In this document: positions 1 to 13,005 of the stretch, one piece after another
How positions within the stretch are numbered: position 1 is the stretch's first letter
Layout: every line of letters starts with the position of its first letter
Source: Daphnia pulex
Lineage: Eukaryota; Arthropoda; Branchiopoda; Diplostraca; Daphniidae
Assembly: GCF_021134715.1 (NCBI RefSeq)
Contig: NC_060019.1
Span: 5,456,001 to 5,520,000 of the forward strand
Direction: 5' to 3'
Length of the DNA stretch: 64,000 nt
Notes under the pieces: generated by a model
What the model was told of the DNA's origin: nothing
The model's database searches: none
What the model saw: only the letters and a program-made list of their open reading frames with translations
Translations under genes and position numbers: made by a program

Positions 1-51
1 AAGAAAAAGCCGTCCATCAAAATACATAAACTGAAGAAAAACAACAAGCCG
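1..51 (+). CDS. Possible 3' end of an upstream exon (partial, lysine-rich)
   Basis: The first 51 bases read open in frame 1 as a lysine-rich peptide (KKKPSIKIHKLKKNNKP) and are followed at once by GTAAGT, a strong splice donor. The codon run is not low-complexity like the DNA after it. This could be the end of a coding exon of a gene that starts left of the window. It could also be a 5' untranslated exon of the calcium-sensor gene at 6940, about 6.9 kb downstream. No family is recognisable from 17 residues. Confidence 0.3.
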
Positions 52-84
52 GTAAGTTTTCTAATTGACTTTAATGCTATTCAA

Positions 85-136
85 TTTGTTTTGTTTTATT
101 TTGTTTTGTTTTTGTTTTGTTTTTGTTTTGTGTTTT
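85..136. repeat. TTTTG-type simple repeat
   Basis: Imperfect tandem TTTTG/TTTTTG units, about nine in a row. Confidence 0.8.
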
Positions 137-526
137 GAAATTTCGCGTGTAGATAGGAGATGCTATTCACGGTGATATTCTTCCCCAAAGTTAGACTTGG
201 TAGTATTTGTCCAGTAATTATCACAACTTTGCGCCAAGTTCACGTTATTAGAAGCGAGCGAGCCAAGTGAGACCTTTATTCAGGAAAACAATGCTTGTTT
301 GCAATGCTCGGCTTAGTTGGCACTGCGGAATCGTCGGTGCAGTTGGTGCTGTCTTACGAAAAATAACAGAAACTTGAGAAAGATTTTTTTATTTGATTTT
401 TGCGTCGCTGAGCTGTCAGCTTGTCGCGTTGCGTCGATTCCCGACGTGCTGCGCCGCGTGCCTGCATTGTGGCCGGGCAGTCCCGCAGAAGCCAAGGCGA
501 ACAATTCTTCAAAGAAAAGAAGAAGC

Positions 527-550
527 AAAAAAAAAAAAAAAAAAAAAAAA
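527..550. repeat. Poly-A run (24 bases)
   Basis: An uninterrupted run of A after an AAGAAGC stretch. The lysine-rich open frames across it are artefacts of the run. Confidence 0.9.
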
Positions 551-3427
551 GGACTGAATCGTTAGTCTGCGGTTTGCGGCCGCAAACTGCTGACGGCGCT
601 ATCGATTTCTCACGCCGAGACTGCGACGTTCACAATGTTGTGTTTCTCTCCTCTTTTCTCCGTTTGGTCGAGATGGGGCCTACGCCAGTCGATAGGTGCC
701 GCCTTATGCTCTTTTTCGCCTTGTCCATTTCTATTCTGCCTTCGTTCCTCTTAAAGAGTTTTTTTTTTCTCTCTCTCTCCATTTCTTAAATCCACTGTCA
801 ATGACATGGCCGGGGGCTGGTTAATTTGTTGTTGCTATAAATCAATTACGTGAACTGCTCGGGCGATCACCGCAGTGATCGCTTTGGCTCTTTTGCAGGC
901 CAACCGCGTTTGAGACATCCACCAAAGGGGTTAACGTCGGTCGAGCAGACAAAGACTGGCAAATTGTTTTCGATAAGTGATATCGATTGTGGATGTGCGA
1001 CGGAGGGAGGCTGTGCTGCGCAACGTCTTAACTTGAACTTGTTTGATCTGCGGCGTGCGACCTGTTTAATGGACTTGTTGAAACTGTCGCCCAAGGTGTT
1101 TGCCTTTTCAGTTTTCCAATTAAAAATCATAATCGACGCGGTAGGGATAGGATGATGCATCGATGCTGCTTGGCTATTCATGAATCATGATCCTCGCCGA
1201 CGTTTCTCCTCAATGGCTTTGACAATCTATTAAGATTTGGCAGACACAATCGCTAGCAGGGTTTGCTCGTCGTTTCACTCTCCGCCATCATTTGGCGAGG
1301 AAGGGGAGGGGTCCAATGTTTGACGTAGGCGTAGATGGATAGGAGAGGAGAGCGTCGTCATCGACAGCGTGGAGCTCGATTGGAGAGACGCCTTGAGCAA
1401 CGTCGAAATGACCCGGTTCTGCAGTGTTGTCAGAGCCGCTATATATATGACGAGTGGCAGCAGCACAGACGCGAAAATCGATTCACCACCTTGGAGTGTG
1501 TATGTGTGTGTGTGCGCGCTTCTACCTCATCCGGCTGTTGACTCTGCGGAGAGGAGAATCAAGAGGGAAGAATACGAGAGATGAGAAAAGGAGATAGAAT
1601 CAAAAAGGGGTAAAGAATGGCGACTGAAAGAGAAAGAAATTAAAAAGCGCACTAGAGGAATGATCCGATTTCGCTTCTTTCTCTCTTTAGTCTTGCTGCT
1701 ATCGGGGTACTGGTCGATTGATGTACGCCTTCGAGTGGCCAGTCAGAATGCCACGCCAGTCAGCGCAGGCGTCCCCGAGTTTCTGACTTCATTCAGTCGT
1801 CATTTTTTTGTTTTTTTCTTCAAATCGACATTTTTTGCTTTTCAATCAAAAAAATTGTTTCATGTTGATTTTTTATTTTTGTTGCTGTCGTAGTGCGCTT
1901 CCCTATTTTAGATTTGCTGGCTTCTGCTTATTTTTATTATGATTTTTGTTTCCCTTGTGTGCGCCGAGATGGATGCCAACCGTGAGCTGATTAAGATTGA
2001 AGAGGTAGAAAGCTAGCGATAATCGATGGATTATCAAGCGTACTGTTGAGAGAGAGAGAGGCCTGCTCCATCCGTCATGCTCGTCGAGTCCATCGGACGG
2101 GGGATCTCTTTCCGGACTGCAGCCATCCGAAAACTGTCGATGGCCAAATGGATGCGCTCTAGACTCTCCATCTCGTCTTCGTTTGAGTCGTGTCTCTACT
2201 GCACCATTTTGTCAAAATCTCATTCACGGTCCCCCCCCCCCCCACCACTCTATTGTTATTGGGACTAAAGGCAAAAGGTCTTGGTTCTCTCTTCATCAGA
2301 CTCTTTTTTTTTCCCTCCCCAATTCTTCTCCTGACGTCTCCCGACGTCTCCCCCGCGCTTTGGCGGGAACCTCCCCTCGGTATCAACATTCATCTGCCCG
2401 CCTTTCGAGAGGTGGGCCGTTCAACAGCGCGCAGACGGACAATCTATCGGCGGGCTACTGCCACCGCCGCCCTTGTATCACAGTGTGTCAGTGTTGCGGT
2501 GGCACAGAGCCCTTCGCACGTGTATCTCTTCCTCATTGGCGGTGGTGTCCCCCTCCCCTCCCCCCACAACCAGTTGCCATTGTACGCTCAACATTTTTCT
2601 CCCGTCTTTATTAAGTTCGCTTCGCACGACGCTCGCGGTATTTCGTCCACCTCTTGGGATCCACTGAATTTCGGTCAGTTTTTTTCCTTTTTTTCTTTTT
2701 TTAGTTTTTTTTTTTTCCTTTCACACACATCTGGCACAAAATCCAACTCTTTTCTTTATCTTTTTTCTGCCAAGAGATCGATATGGACGTCGTCTTGGCT
2801 TTGCTACTCTGCCGAGAGTTGTAGTATTTGCTGACGTCTATCCCCCAAAACTATTGATTGAGTCGCGTTCCGTATCTACTTAGAGTATTCGATGGCTAGG
2901 CGGGAGAAGAAAGAACAAAACAGGAACCAACGTCATAGAATCAGCAGCACTTGCCGTGACTGCACCTCAACCGATTTACACCGGAATATCGAGGATCGGT
3001 CCGCTTAGTTGGTATTCCATAACAACTTGTTGTGATTGAGTTGAAAAGAAAACAAGAAAGGTTTTTTTTTATTTCCCCTGATTTTTTCCTTGTTTGGCAG
3101 ACGGACAAAGCTAACGGGTTTGATGCTGGCCACGGTCCTACGCCTACCCACTATTCTTTGGTCTCATATTTTGCCACCCTGTTTGAATTTGTCGTTGGTG
3201 TTTCCCTTGAAGATTTTTCTTTTCCCCTTTTTCTCCTTTGTACCACTTGTTCTCTCGAACCGCTCGATACATATGACGATGGCAGCAGGCAGACAAGCCT
3301 GCCCGTCCGCCTGCCTGCCTGCCTTCCTTCCTTCCTCCTACTCTTCCTCCTCCTCCCGTGTGCTGCTGCTGCAGAGCTGTTGTGTCTGTGTAGGTCCGTG
3401 ATTTTCTCTCGGTACATTGCAGATGCA

Positions 3428-3430
<3 letters not shown>

Positions 3431-3458
<28 letters not shown>
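3431..3458. repeat. (AG)n microsatellite
   Basis: Perfect AG dinucleotide repeat, 14 units. Confidence 0.95.
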
Positions 3459-3464
3459 TTGCTC

Positions 3465-3494
3465 GAGCCGAGCCGAGCTGAGCTGAGCTGAGCT
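3465..3494. repeat. GAGCY pentamer repeat
   Basis: Six tandem pentamers: GAGCC twice, then GAGCT four times, starting 7 bases after the AG tract. Confidence 0.85.
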
Positions 3495-3924
3495 TCTCTC
3501 TGGCTTTGCTCTAAGCGCAAACGTCGGCAAATCAATAATAGAGAGCGGCGCCGTGCTCCTGCCTGTCTTCGTGTGTGCATCACTGTGTAATGGTCCTCCT
3601 ATTCGAAATGCGGCACGCTTTATTCTACATACACACTCTCCGTCATCTAGGGGAGACGGGGAGGGAGGGGGGTTTTGTTATATCTCGCCAGCGGGAGGGA
3701 TATGCATATACTCAAGTGATCTGTCGGAGGAGTCTAAAGAGCACAGAGAGCACAGAGAGAGAGAGAAGAGAGAGAAGGAAGGACGAGTTGGGCACATCCC
3801 TGAGAGACGTAATTGGATTCTAGACAGCCGTGCACATGCAAAGGTTCTTACGAATGCCGTAAGTAATACACGTAGAACAAGAGCTCAAAGTGAAAACAAC
3901 TTTATGGCAGTAGCAGCCGGCCAG

Positions 3925-3970
3925 CCAGCAAGCAAGCCAGCAAGCAAGCCAGCAAGCAAGCCAGCAGCAG
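3925..3970. repeat. 12-bp CCAGCAAGCAAG minisatellite
   Basis: About three and a half tandem copies of a 12-base unit (CCAGCAAGCAAG). Confidence 0.85.
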
Positions 3971-4444
3971 CACACGTCCAATAACTTTTGGGCGCCAAAA
4001 ACGCCAAATCACTCGCCCACATTTCAAAGGCCCTAGCTCCTCTGCAACATTGTCGTTGCTTTTATACTCTCGCCCCCGTTGTCTAATGAATGCCGTGTCA
4101 CGACCCAGTTTACCAGCCCAGCTCACTTGTCAAAGTCAGGCACACACGCGTTTAGCTAAACAAAGGTATTATCAAAAGTTTCCCAGAGTTTTTTTTCTTT
4201 TTCTTTTTTCTTTTCTTTTCGGCTTTCCTTTAGACATAAAATGAATCTTTTGTCGGGTACTTTTTTTCTCCAATCCTTTCGTCTGTGTCGCCGTATTATT
4301 ATGCTTCATTTATGATTAGAACGTGCGTTTGAGTTCGACGTGAACAAGCCATCCTGAGCCCAAAGTAATAGTTTTCAAGTGTTGTATACGGTTGTGTAGT
4401 TGTTGGAGATGATGAGAATCATTATTGAGCTCATTCGGCCCTCT

Positions 4445-4449
<5 letters not shown>

Positions 4450-4479
<30 letters not shown>
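4450..4479. repeat. (CT)n microsatellite
   Basis: Perfect CT dinucleotide repeat of about 15 units. Confidence 0.9.
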
Positions 4480-4481
<2 letters not shown>

Positions 4482-6939
4482 GGTGTTTGTGTCGCTAATT
4501 TGATTGTCTGGCATCAGTCGTATATTTCGAGACGCTCATTTGTTGGGCCCAATCGATGTGTCCGTGTCAGACATTGTCTTGACGACCCCCGTGACTGCTA
4601 GCTTCGAGATGAATAATTGATCCTTTGTCGACTCAACACAGAGACATTTCGGACATAAGAAGAGAGAGAAGAAAAAAAGTTGGGGTCGTGATTACATCAT
4701 TGTCTTTTGCTGAGCTCATTTAGCCTTCTGCTTTTTTCCCCCATTCTCCTCACGACGCAATCGAGTGTACACAACAAGGTTGTCAATGAGCACAAGATTC
4801 TCAGTATAGCCAGGCGTGCTGGACAACTTCTTCAACCCGTATCCTTTTCTTTTCTGTGAATGCTTTGTTTGACCAAGTTCTTTCTTTTTTCTTTCTTTTT
4901 TTTCCGTTTCTTCTTTTTTTAGCTTGGGAATTATTCGCGTCTCGTGTCGCAATCATTTACCATGATTTTTTTTTACGTGATTTTCAAGCGACGTCGACAT
5001 TGATATTAGCGCACAGTCGTAGCCTTTTTTAATGACGAGGTGAGCACTTCAAGGAAGGAAACGTGAGACTTGCTACTAATCAGACCTCTTTATTTTTCAA
5101 GCCCGCTTTTCTTTCCCCCCTCGCATGGAGAGAAAATCAAATGGATTTTTTTTTTTATTTTTCCTGGCGTTGCCATGCAAAAACATAATTCACCTCGTCG
5201 TTGTTACACAGAGCAGTATGGCGCTGAGACACGATCCGATTCTTCATTTTCCCTTTTTTTTTGTTTCTTTTCTTTTTGGTTTTGATTTGAAATGTTTCCA
5301 ATTCTTGTTTTTTGGGGTTGAATCAACTTGGCGTAGTGGTGGATTGTCAATCAGAGTCCATGTCCAGACATTTGATGTTCCCATCGCGACGGAAAGACGG
5401 GGAGGTTATACCATCTGTCGCCTGTCGGCCATTTCCCATTATAACGATTCGATCTGAAGATATTGCGTCGTCCTTGTCGCCAAATACCGTCTGTTCCAGG
5501 AGTGACGCACACCCAATCAATGGCCGATCGAATTCGTCCATCTGTTGTCCCTCTATGTTTCTTTTCCTTTTTTTTTCTTCTTTTTATCGCGGTGAGAACG
5601 GACAAGAAGATTGACTATGAAACAGTCTATCGGGTCCATGTGAATTATTTCCAACATCTACATAGGCTTGTCATTCTTTCCGTCCATTGGAAAACCATCG
5701 CCCGGTGCAGATTGTCCGCCCAATAACTCTTTTGTCTTCTTGTTTCTTTATTGGTTGCCAATGTCCTTTTTTTGTTTTTGTTTTTGCTTTTGTGTGTTTG
5801 GGTTGACGTTCCGTCACGATTTTGCGATCCATCTCGTGACCCACCCGTTGCGCGTTGGAAAGCTGTTTGGCTCCCTGGACACCTATCTAACACCCCACGT
5901 CACAGTCCCAGTGCGTCGCCGTCTTGCTGTGTGCCCGGTCTGACTGGCGTGGTCCGTTGCCAGGGCGACGACATCGTTGGGTGCTCTCCCCATCCCCTCA
6001 GTATTCCGTCAGTTGAGCTCTTGAATCATACGTGGCCGCTCTGTTGTGATCGTCTCTGCATTAAACAGCCGCAGAATTCGTCTTTTTTCGTTTTTTAGTT
6101 TCTTTCTGGGTTGTTGTTGGTGCACTGTCGTTTGTTTTCAGGTGATTTATTTGCGATTGGCTGGGGCTCAGTTTTCTTGTCTTGTTAGTCGCAACTTCGT
6201 TAGAATCTAAACACACAGACACAGAGAGGACGGACGACAGACCCAAGTCGTTGAAAACATTCCGGTCAAGTGAGAGCCGAGTGTCCGACTTGTTATCTCG
6301 ACTGATTTTACCCGGCCGGTTGGTTTTTTGAGAAAAAAAAAAGGAGCTCGGGCCTTGGGCGAATTTTGCAGTGTGCACACAAGTGGTCTCATAGACAAAC
6401 AGCGCGTCGAGACTGGGGGGGCTTTAATTGGAAACGAGCTCCACATCTCGCCCATTCAGTCCACGTTGTTGACAGTGCCAGTTTCTCTCGTTATTTCTCC
6501 TTTCTTTTTTTATTTTGTATTTCCTACTCGAGTTTAGTTTGACTGTGCTGACGTGTGTCGACATCGTCCGTTGCGCTTCCCGTTTCTGTGTCTGTGTGTC
6601 ACGGACCTTCTTTTGTTTTATCTCATCAGCAACGATAACTGCATCACTGATAGGCTACGTGCAGAGTCCCCCCACTATCGATTATTAGTTGTATAGGCAT
6701 AGATAACAACAATAGTGTTAATTTGTATGTAACATTGTCTCTTTCTCTTTTTTCGGGGGTGGTACCGAATTCCAGATCTCGCAGCCCTCGACAGCTGACT
6801 ATTCCGCCTTAGTTGAAAGGAAACAAGGGAATTATTGCCGGTGGCCAAGTCGGACGGGAAACGGGGTGATCCGGCGAGTTGACTGCAAGAAAACATCGCG
6901 GCCGGAGCCAAAAGAAGAAGAAGCAGAAACAGAAACATC

Positions 6940-9526
6940 ATGGGCTGTTTTGGCAGTAAGCAAAAGATCTCCAAAGTGGACTTGGAGTATCTCAAGAAGC
7001 ACACTCGCTACGACGAGGCAACCATCAAAGAGTGGTTCAAAGGTTTTCGGGTTAGTAGTTCTCGTTCTTTTTGTCTTTTCTCTCTCTTTCTTTTTTTAAA
7101 TTATTATTATTTGATTTCCTTGCTCTTATGCATGCCCGTTGGTTGCCAACAACTTTAACTCGCAACATTTCTACTTTGCTACACAATAATTGCCCGTCTT
7201 ATTGCACCTTAGAACCCCTCCAACCGTCTTTGGTGATTGTGGGTCGGGTCTAATCTTCTTGTGCTTCACTATCTGTCCAACCTTTAGTCGTAATCCTTCC
7301 CTGAAAATAATGGGGCCTATGACGGGATCGTTGCTGGATGAGAAATCATTGTCGGCGAAAGCAGTTTGGCAATTCTTCCTTCTTCGCAGTGCATAAGAGA
7401 GTAAAAAAAGGCGTCGTCGAGTTGCTCTAGTCTCTTCATCTGCATTAAGAATGATGTGCAGCAACAGCAGCAACAGCAGCATGGTTCCGTTTCATCTGCC
7501 CTTCTCTCTGCTCCTGGTCGCCCGTTTTCAGGGCCTGTATTGATTGGCGGCCGGAGGAGCTGGTTCCCCCCGCTGCTGGCACATCCAGCCAGCGGGTGTC
7601 GGTGCCAGTGAATGTGAATATAAGCGAGTTAGACGACTCCCAAGTCTTGAAAAGCAAACGGTGCGCCAGAGTCCGTCGATCCTTCTCTAAGCGACAAACT
7701 CTCATATCATGTCTCTCTATGACTATGAATGATGTCCGTCTCCATTTACTCCCCGATGGAAAGCTTTGCCTTCTTTGTGTGTCTGTGTGTGCACATATGA
7801 AGTGATCTGCCTCCTCTCCGCCAAAGAGGACTAGGTCATATTCCTCTTTGCAAACAAATCTAGTCTCCAGCTTGTCTTTTATATAATCCCTTTCATTGTC
7901 CTCGTGAATGTTGCTGGTGGTTGGGGCCCTATGTCTCTTCTCATCTCCACTTTCTATCTCTTTCGTCCTCTCGGCCGGCTTGTTAACAGTTGTTGGCCTC
8001 CTCCTCCTCTGAGCTTATTCCTACGTTTTCTCTTAAGTAGACAAGTAGAGAGACTGGCTGGGCTGGGCTCCCTCTTTATTTTCCTGATCTCATCTCTGTG
8101 TTTTCTTTCTTATTGATCATTTTCCAGCAAGACTGCCCGAGTGGACGCTTAACGCCGGCCAAATTCGTCGACATGTACAAAATGTTTTTCCCCAACGGCA
8201 ACGCCGAAGAATTCTGCGACCACGTCTTTAGAACGTTCGATCGAGACAAGAACGGATTCATCGATTTCAAAGTGAGTGTTTCATTTTAAATTCCAACTCC
8301 TCTTTTGGCAGCAAACTCTGTCCCCGTTTTAATATCTGTCAACACCAGTGCGGGATCGGAGGTCGATCGCTCATGTCGTTGGAGAATTGCAGAGTTGCGG
8401 CATTGTTACGTTGACTCAATCGATAATTCTTTCAACTTGGATTTTTCTTTTCAAGTGGATGGAACATTTGTCTCTAGCGAGATCTACTGTGTTGCCCATG
8501 GGGATAAAAACAACTGAATACTAAACATTGGTCTGAATTAAAATGTTTCTTCTGTCGTCCATATTGTCCATTTGATTATGCGGCGACGAGCGTCGATTTG
8601 GCGTCTTTATTTGTTACCAGTTGCGCAGTTGATCATGCCTATGGGGCATTAAGGGTTCCTTGAGAATACGTTGACTTAAAATTCGAGTTCGAGCGAATGA
8701 AGTAGTCATTCCGTTTTATTATTCGTCTTCGTCTTGTGTATGCATCTAAAGACTCTCTTTGTCTGGATTTTCACGTTTTCTTACTTTGTTGTATACTTTC
8801 TTCTGCTCAAACAGGAATTCTTGTGTGCGATCGACGTCACGTCGGCAGGGACTCCCAACGAGAAGCTCCAATGGGCGTTTCGCATGTACGACGTCGACGG
8901 CAACGGCTCCATCGATTTGCAGGTAACAATCATGCGCACATCACCGGGCGCCGGCCCAGTACAACTTATCATGGCTCCACCTTCGCGATGCCGCAGCCCA
9001 CTCGCGTTTCTCTTTTATCTTCCCTCGAGATTCGTCGTCTCCTTTACATTTAAAACAATCTGACAAACGTCTAGGTCGTAATACTATACTAGCATTTGCT
9101 TATACTGTTCCACTGCTGCTATTCATGTTGAAACAGATGCACTCTCATCATTGAAAGCATTTGGATTTAAAATGATCTTTCCACTCCGCTATTCCAAGTC
9201 TTTAGTTTAAGGAGAGGAGCTGTAGACTGTGGGAAACTGGGAAAATATGGCCAAAAGATAGCGCGGTAGATTTCAATTTTATTCTTGTTTGTAATCATTG
9301 ACTTGTTGCCTGACGTACTTAGGAGATGACAAAGATTGTGCAAGCCATCTACGACATGCTGGGCAATAGTTCGAGCAGCCGGCCTCCCGACACTGCGGAG
9401 GAGCGCGCGAAAAGCATTTTCGCTCGGATGGATGAAAACGGCGACGGCAAACTAACGGAAGAAGAATTCCTCAAGGGCTGTCTGCAAGATGAAGAACTCT
9501 CGAAAATGCTCTCGCCTGGATTTTAA
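6940..9526 (+). CDS. Neuronal calcium sensor, NCS-2/visinin-like (4 coding exons, 188 aa)
   Basis: Coding exons 6940-7050, 8128-8271, 8815-8922 and 9323-9526, all phase 0 with GT-AG borders, sum to 188 codons plus stop, the usual length for neuronal calcium sensors. The N-terminus MGCFGSK carries the Gly2 myristoylation signal with Cys3 as a possible palmitoylation site. EF-hand 1 is the family's degenerate CPSG type. Canonical calcium loops start near residue 75 ([12 protein letters not shown]), 111 ([12 protein letters not shown]) and 158 ([12 protein letters not shown]). Known family role: a calcium-myristoyl switch protein that binds membranes and regulates receptors, channels or cyclases in neurons. 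It is close to, but clearly distinct from, the neurocalcin gene 2.3 kb downstream on the same strand. The subfamily name (NCS-2 versus visinin-like) is inference. The start is the only ATG that gives the myristoyl signal. Confidence 0.93.
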
Positions 9527-11806
9527 GCGCATTCCACCCACTCCCCTATCATCCTTGTACCAATCGAAAGCCTCCCGTTTTGTCTCCCAACGCAAATCAG
9601 AGAAAAGGGGACGAGGTGACTTCGATCATTTCAAAACATTCTTATTCAAAAATTTTGATAACCCCTAGTTAAAAATATGGTGGCGACACATTGGAAATTG
9701 ACTTTTCTTGGCTGCGCCAAAAATGAGTGAAACTTGATTTGACAACATTTTTGCACTGGTCACGAGTGAAATTCTCCCGAGTGCGCTTGTGTGTTGAAAC
9801 CACTTCGATACCGTGCACCGTTTTTTTCTTAAATTATTATTTTGATTTTTTTGCTCTCGTCTTTTTTCGCTGACTGCAACCGACTGCAATTTAACCAAGA
9901 AACATGATACTGGTTAAATACGAAAAATCACGCACAAGTAAAAGGAAAATTGCGCAGCATTTGAACATGAAGGAAATGGGGGAATTTATCGAAATGAATT
10001 CCCACACCACCAGCGGAAAACTGTCACCTCATCTGCCCACATCTTCTTGTTATCAATCGCGAGAGCCCCCAAGTTTCTTTTCATTACAAAACCTAAATTG
10101 TATTTCACTCTTTGCTATTTTTCTTTCATTTTTTAAATATTCTTTTCATTGCCAATTTTGAAGTGACCCAAAACTATTCGCTAATCAAAGCTTTACCAAG
10201 TGGATTTGGTGCATTTGCAATTTGGTTCTTTTTAGACGACCCAGTATCGATTTTTCGCTGGTTGATTTGGCAAAGCCAAACAGCAACCGAATTTCGACCT
10301 CTTCATCTAATCGTTTCCATTTGTCCTGTACATACTGCCACATAAAAAATCGCCTCACCTTTTTTTCACGTATTCTCTGGCGAAATTCGCACATATCGTA
10401 GTAGTTTCATGATCGGTTTTTGACAAATGTAGATGTGCGTGTGCTGATTCCCTCTTTCTCTTCGTTCCATTTTCTTCTTTTTTTTTTGCTTGGCCGCAGA
10501 ATCATCGCTCCTTGGGCGGCGTGCGGTACCAGTCACAGCGTTAGAGAATAAATCACACGTAGCGCAATCGTGCACAAAATAATCTGATGGGCTGGCAATC
10601 GTTCGAGACGGGTTATCCTTGCTTGTGATTGGGCTTTGTTTCACATGTGCAACTCGCCAATCAATTGAACAGAGAAGGGTTGCCAATAAGAACCATTAGC
10701 TAATAACAAGAGTGTAGTTTGAGCTCATTTTAATAAGCGTAAGTGGTCGCCCTTGAAAAAAATATCCGAAAGTTTGGCGGTCTGACATTTGCATAATTAA
10801 ACATCTTTTTCACGCATCCGCTTCAATTGCGAATATTTCATAGGAAAAACCCAACACATTAGATTTTATGATTTGACGACTCTGTTTATTTGTGTATTCT
10901 GCTGGTCCATTTCATCCGCTTTGAAATAGTTCGTATTTTTTATCTCCCTAATTAGCCTCCACGAATTCTGCGTTCCAATAACTATCGCGAATCGAACGAT
11001 CAAGTTAGAAAATACTTGATAACAATATGGGTATATAACATTCCGTGCGTCCACAAGTATTTGGGTTCCTCTTTTTCTCTTTCACCAGATGTTTGGATGC
11101 GTGAGTGGTTTTTGCTGTTGCTGGCGTTAGCCTGTTTCATTTCCTTCTTTTCAAAATCATCAAACCTCCATTTCCTCATATTGACATTCGCCTCGATCCT
11201 TCTTTTCCTTTTTGCGCTCTATTCCCCGTTATTATTATCATTATTTTTTATTTATTTATTATTTTTTTATTATTATCCATTTTCGTAGATCATTTCCCGT
11301 CTCTTTTTCTAGTTACTGCACTGTTATCCACTTTTCTCTCTCTTGTTTTGTCTCCCGACTGATTTCCTTCGCATTCGTTCAACGGACTTTTTTTTTCTTC
11401 AACATCAACTTTTCACCTTTGTCAACATGTACTGTACATGCATTCGCTAACACATTGGAAGCCGCTCGTGAGTGTCGGAAAAAAAACCTATTGTCGTTCT
11501 TCCTTTCAAACATTCAATCCTTTTCGAGTATTTCATTTCCCTTTGAATATTCCATTTGTGTCCCGGTGATCACCTCCCCAAATTGTACGTGTGAATACAT
11601 TTTTTGATCCGAAAAATAAGAAATTGACCCTCTAAACCCGACAACCAACATTTCGACTCGCTTGATCGTACACAGATGAAACTGATTGATATCAAACTGT
11701 ATGTAATTAATCTGACTGAATTTTCTACTAGAATTTCTGCAACACAGAGACGGTGATCTTGCAGGACCAATTTGTTTTACCTTCCTTGTAATCTAGTCCC
11801 TTCGTC
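9527..11806. other. Intergenic region between the two calcium-sensor genes
   Basis: Contains the 3' untranslated part of the upstream gene and the 5' leader and promoter of neurocalcin. No conserved open frame, RNA gene or repeat unit is evident; T-rich stretches dominate 11100-11420. No unambiguous polyadenylation signal or TATA box could be assigned by eye. Confidence 0.5.
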
Positions 11807-13005
11807 ATGGGGAAACAGAACAGCAAGCTGAAACCAGAAGTTTTGGAGGATTTGCGTCAAAATACGGAATTCTCTGGTATGATTTTCATTTTCAATCCCT
11901 CCATTTTTTCCAAAAGCCTTTTTTTATTTCATGAATTGTTTAATGTAATTGTGGCATTTAAAAAACAAAAATATAGATGCGGAAATTCAGGAGTGGTACA
12001 AAGGATTCTTAAAAGATTGTCCTAGCGGGCACCTTAGCGTTGAAGAATTCAAAAAGATCTATGGCAACTTTTTCCCTTACGGTGACGCATCTAAGGTAAC
12101 TATTAGACAATATAAATTCGTATGCATAGTTTTCTTATTTAACTTATTTTTTTTTTTTACTATTACTTTAAAGTTCGCTGAACATGTATTCCGAACCTTT
12201 GATGCCAACGGTGATGGGACCATTGACTTCCGGGAATTTCTTTGTGCCCTATCTGTCACTTCCCGTGGTAAACTGGAACAAAAGCTGAAATGGGCTTTCT
12301 CCATGTACGACCTTGACGGGAACGGATACATCTCACGACAGGAAATGCTTGAAATCGTTACGGTGAGAGTTTTGACATTTTTTTTTTCTATTTCATATTC
12401 ACTTGCGACGTCGGTGTTCATCATATACCTTTTGAGATATCCAAATTAGGTTAGTTCTCTTATTTGTTTGTTATCATTGGAAGGAAACGGCGTGTTTTAT
12501 TTTCCAAATGATGTTTATTTTACTGCATCCACTTTGTGGTTTACAAAACATCCTGCTAGCGATTCAGTGCAATGAAATAACCATAAGCATGTGGCTTGCT
12601 GTCTTTTAACTTTTCCCAACACGAGATAATGGCCAAGTCGGATTTAAATGACGTAAAGTCGCCCGCGTTCCAAATTCCTGGCGTCGTCGTTTCTCTTTAT
12701 TTTATGTTTTCATTTTCTGTCTTCATTTTATTTTGCATCAATTTCATCGCGAACACATATGGCAATTTGCATTGGAATTGATATGATAATTTTTTATTCA
12801 ATAGGCAATTTACAAAATGGTGGGTTCTGTGATGAAGATGCCCGAAGATGAATCTACTCCCGAAAAGCGAACCGACAAGATTTTTCGCCAAATGGATAAA
12901 AATATGGATGGGAAGCTATCGCTTGAAGAGTTTATCGAAGGAGCCAAAAGTGATCCGTCGATTGTCCGGCTGCTTCAGTGCGATACCCAGGGAGCTGCAC
13001 AGTAG
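11807..13005 (+). CDS. Nca: Neurocalcin (4 coding exons, 192 aa)
   Basis: Coding exons 11807-11876, 11977-12095, 12174-12362 and 12805-13005. The first intron is phase 1, the others phase 0. The 192-aa product follows Drosophila neurocalcin and vertebrate hippocalcin-like proteins almost residue for residue. The N-terminus [16 protein letters not shown] gives the Gly2 myristoylation site. EF-hand 1 is inactive (DCPSGH). Calcium loops begin near residue 73 ([12 protein letters not shown]), 109 ([12 protein letters not shown]) and 157 ([12 protein letters not shown]). Known role: neuronal calcium-myristoyl switch protein. The introns are short (78-442 bp), as in cladoceran genomes. Intron positions differ from those of the neighbouring calcium-sensor gene, so the pair is an old duplication rather than a recent tandem copy. 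Confidence 0.97.

Larger units (their letters stand above)
52..6939. other. Long gene-free, T-rich and microsatellite-rich stretch
   Basis: No supported gene. The sequence alternates homopolymer T and A runs, CT/GA tracts and short tandem repeats. Open frames here encode phenylalanine/serine- or lysine-rich low-complexity peptides with no family features and no splice-linked continuation. If the base 1-51 exon belongs to the calcium-sensor gene, this would be its first intron plus the 5' leader. The 200 bases before 6940 are less simple and may include the 5' leader of that gene. Confidence 0.5.

Noticed and set aside
317..5614. Many 60-214-codon open frames with runs of F, S, L or K
   Set aside because: They arise from T-, A- and CT-rich low-complexity DNA, overlap on both strands and show no domain or splice continuity.
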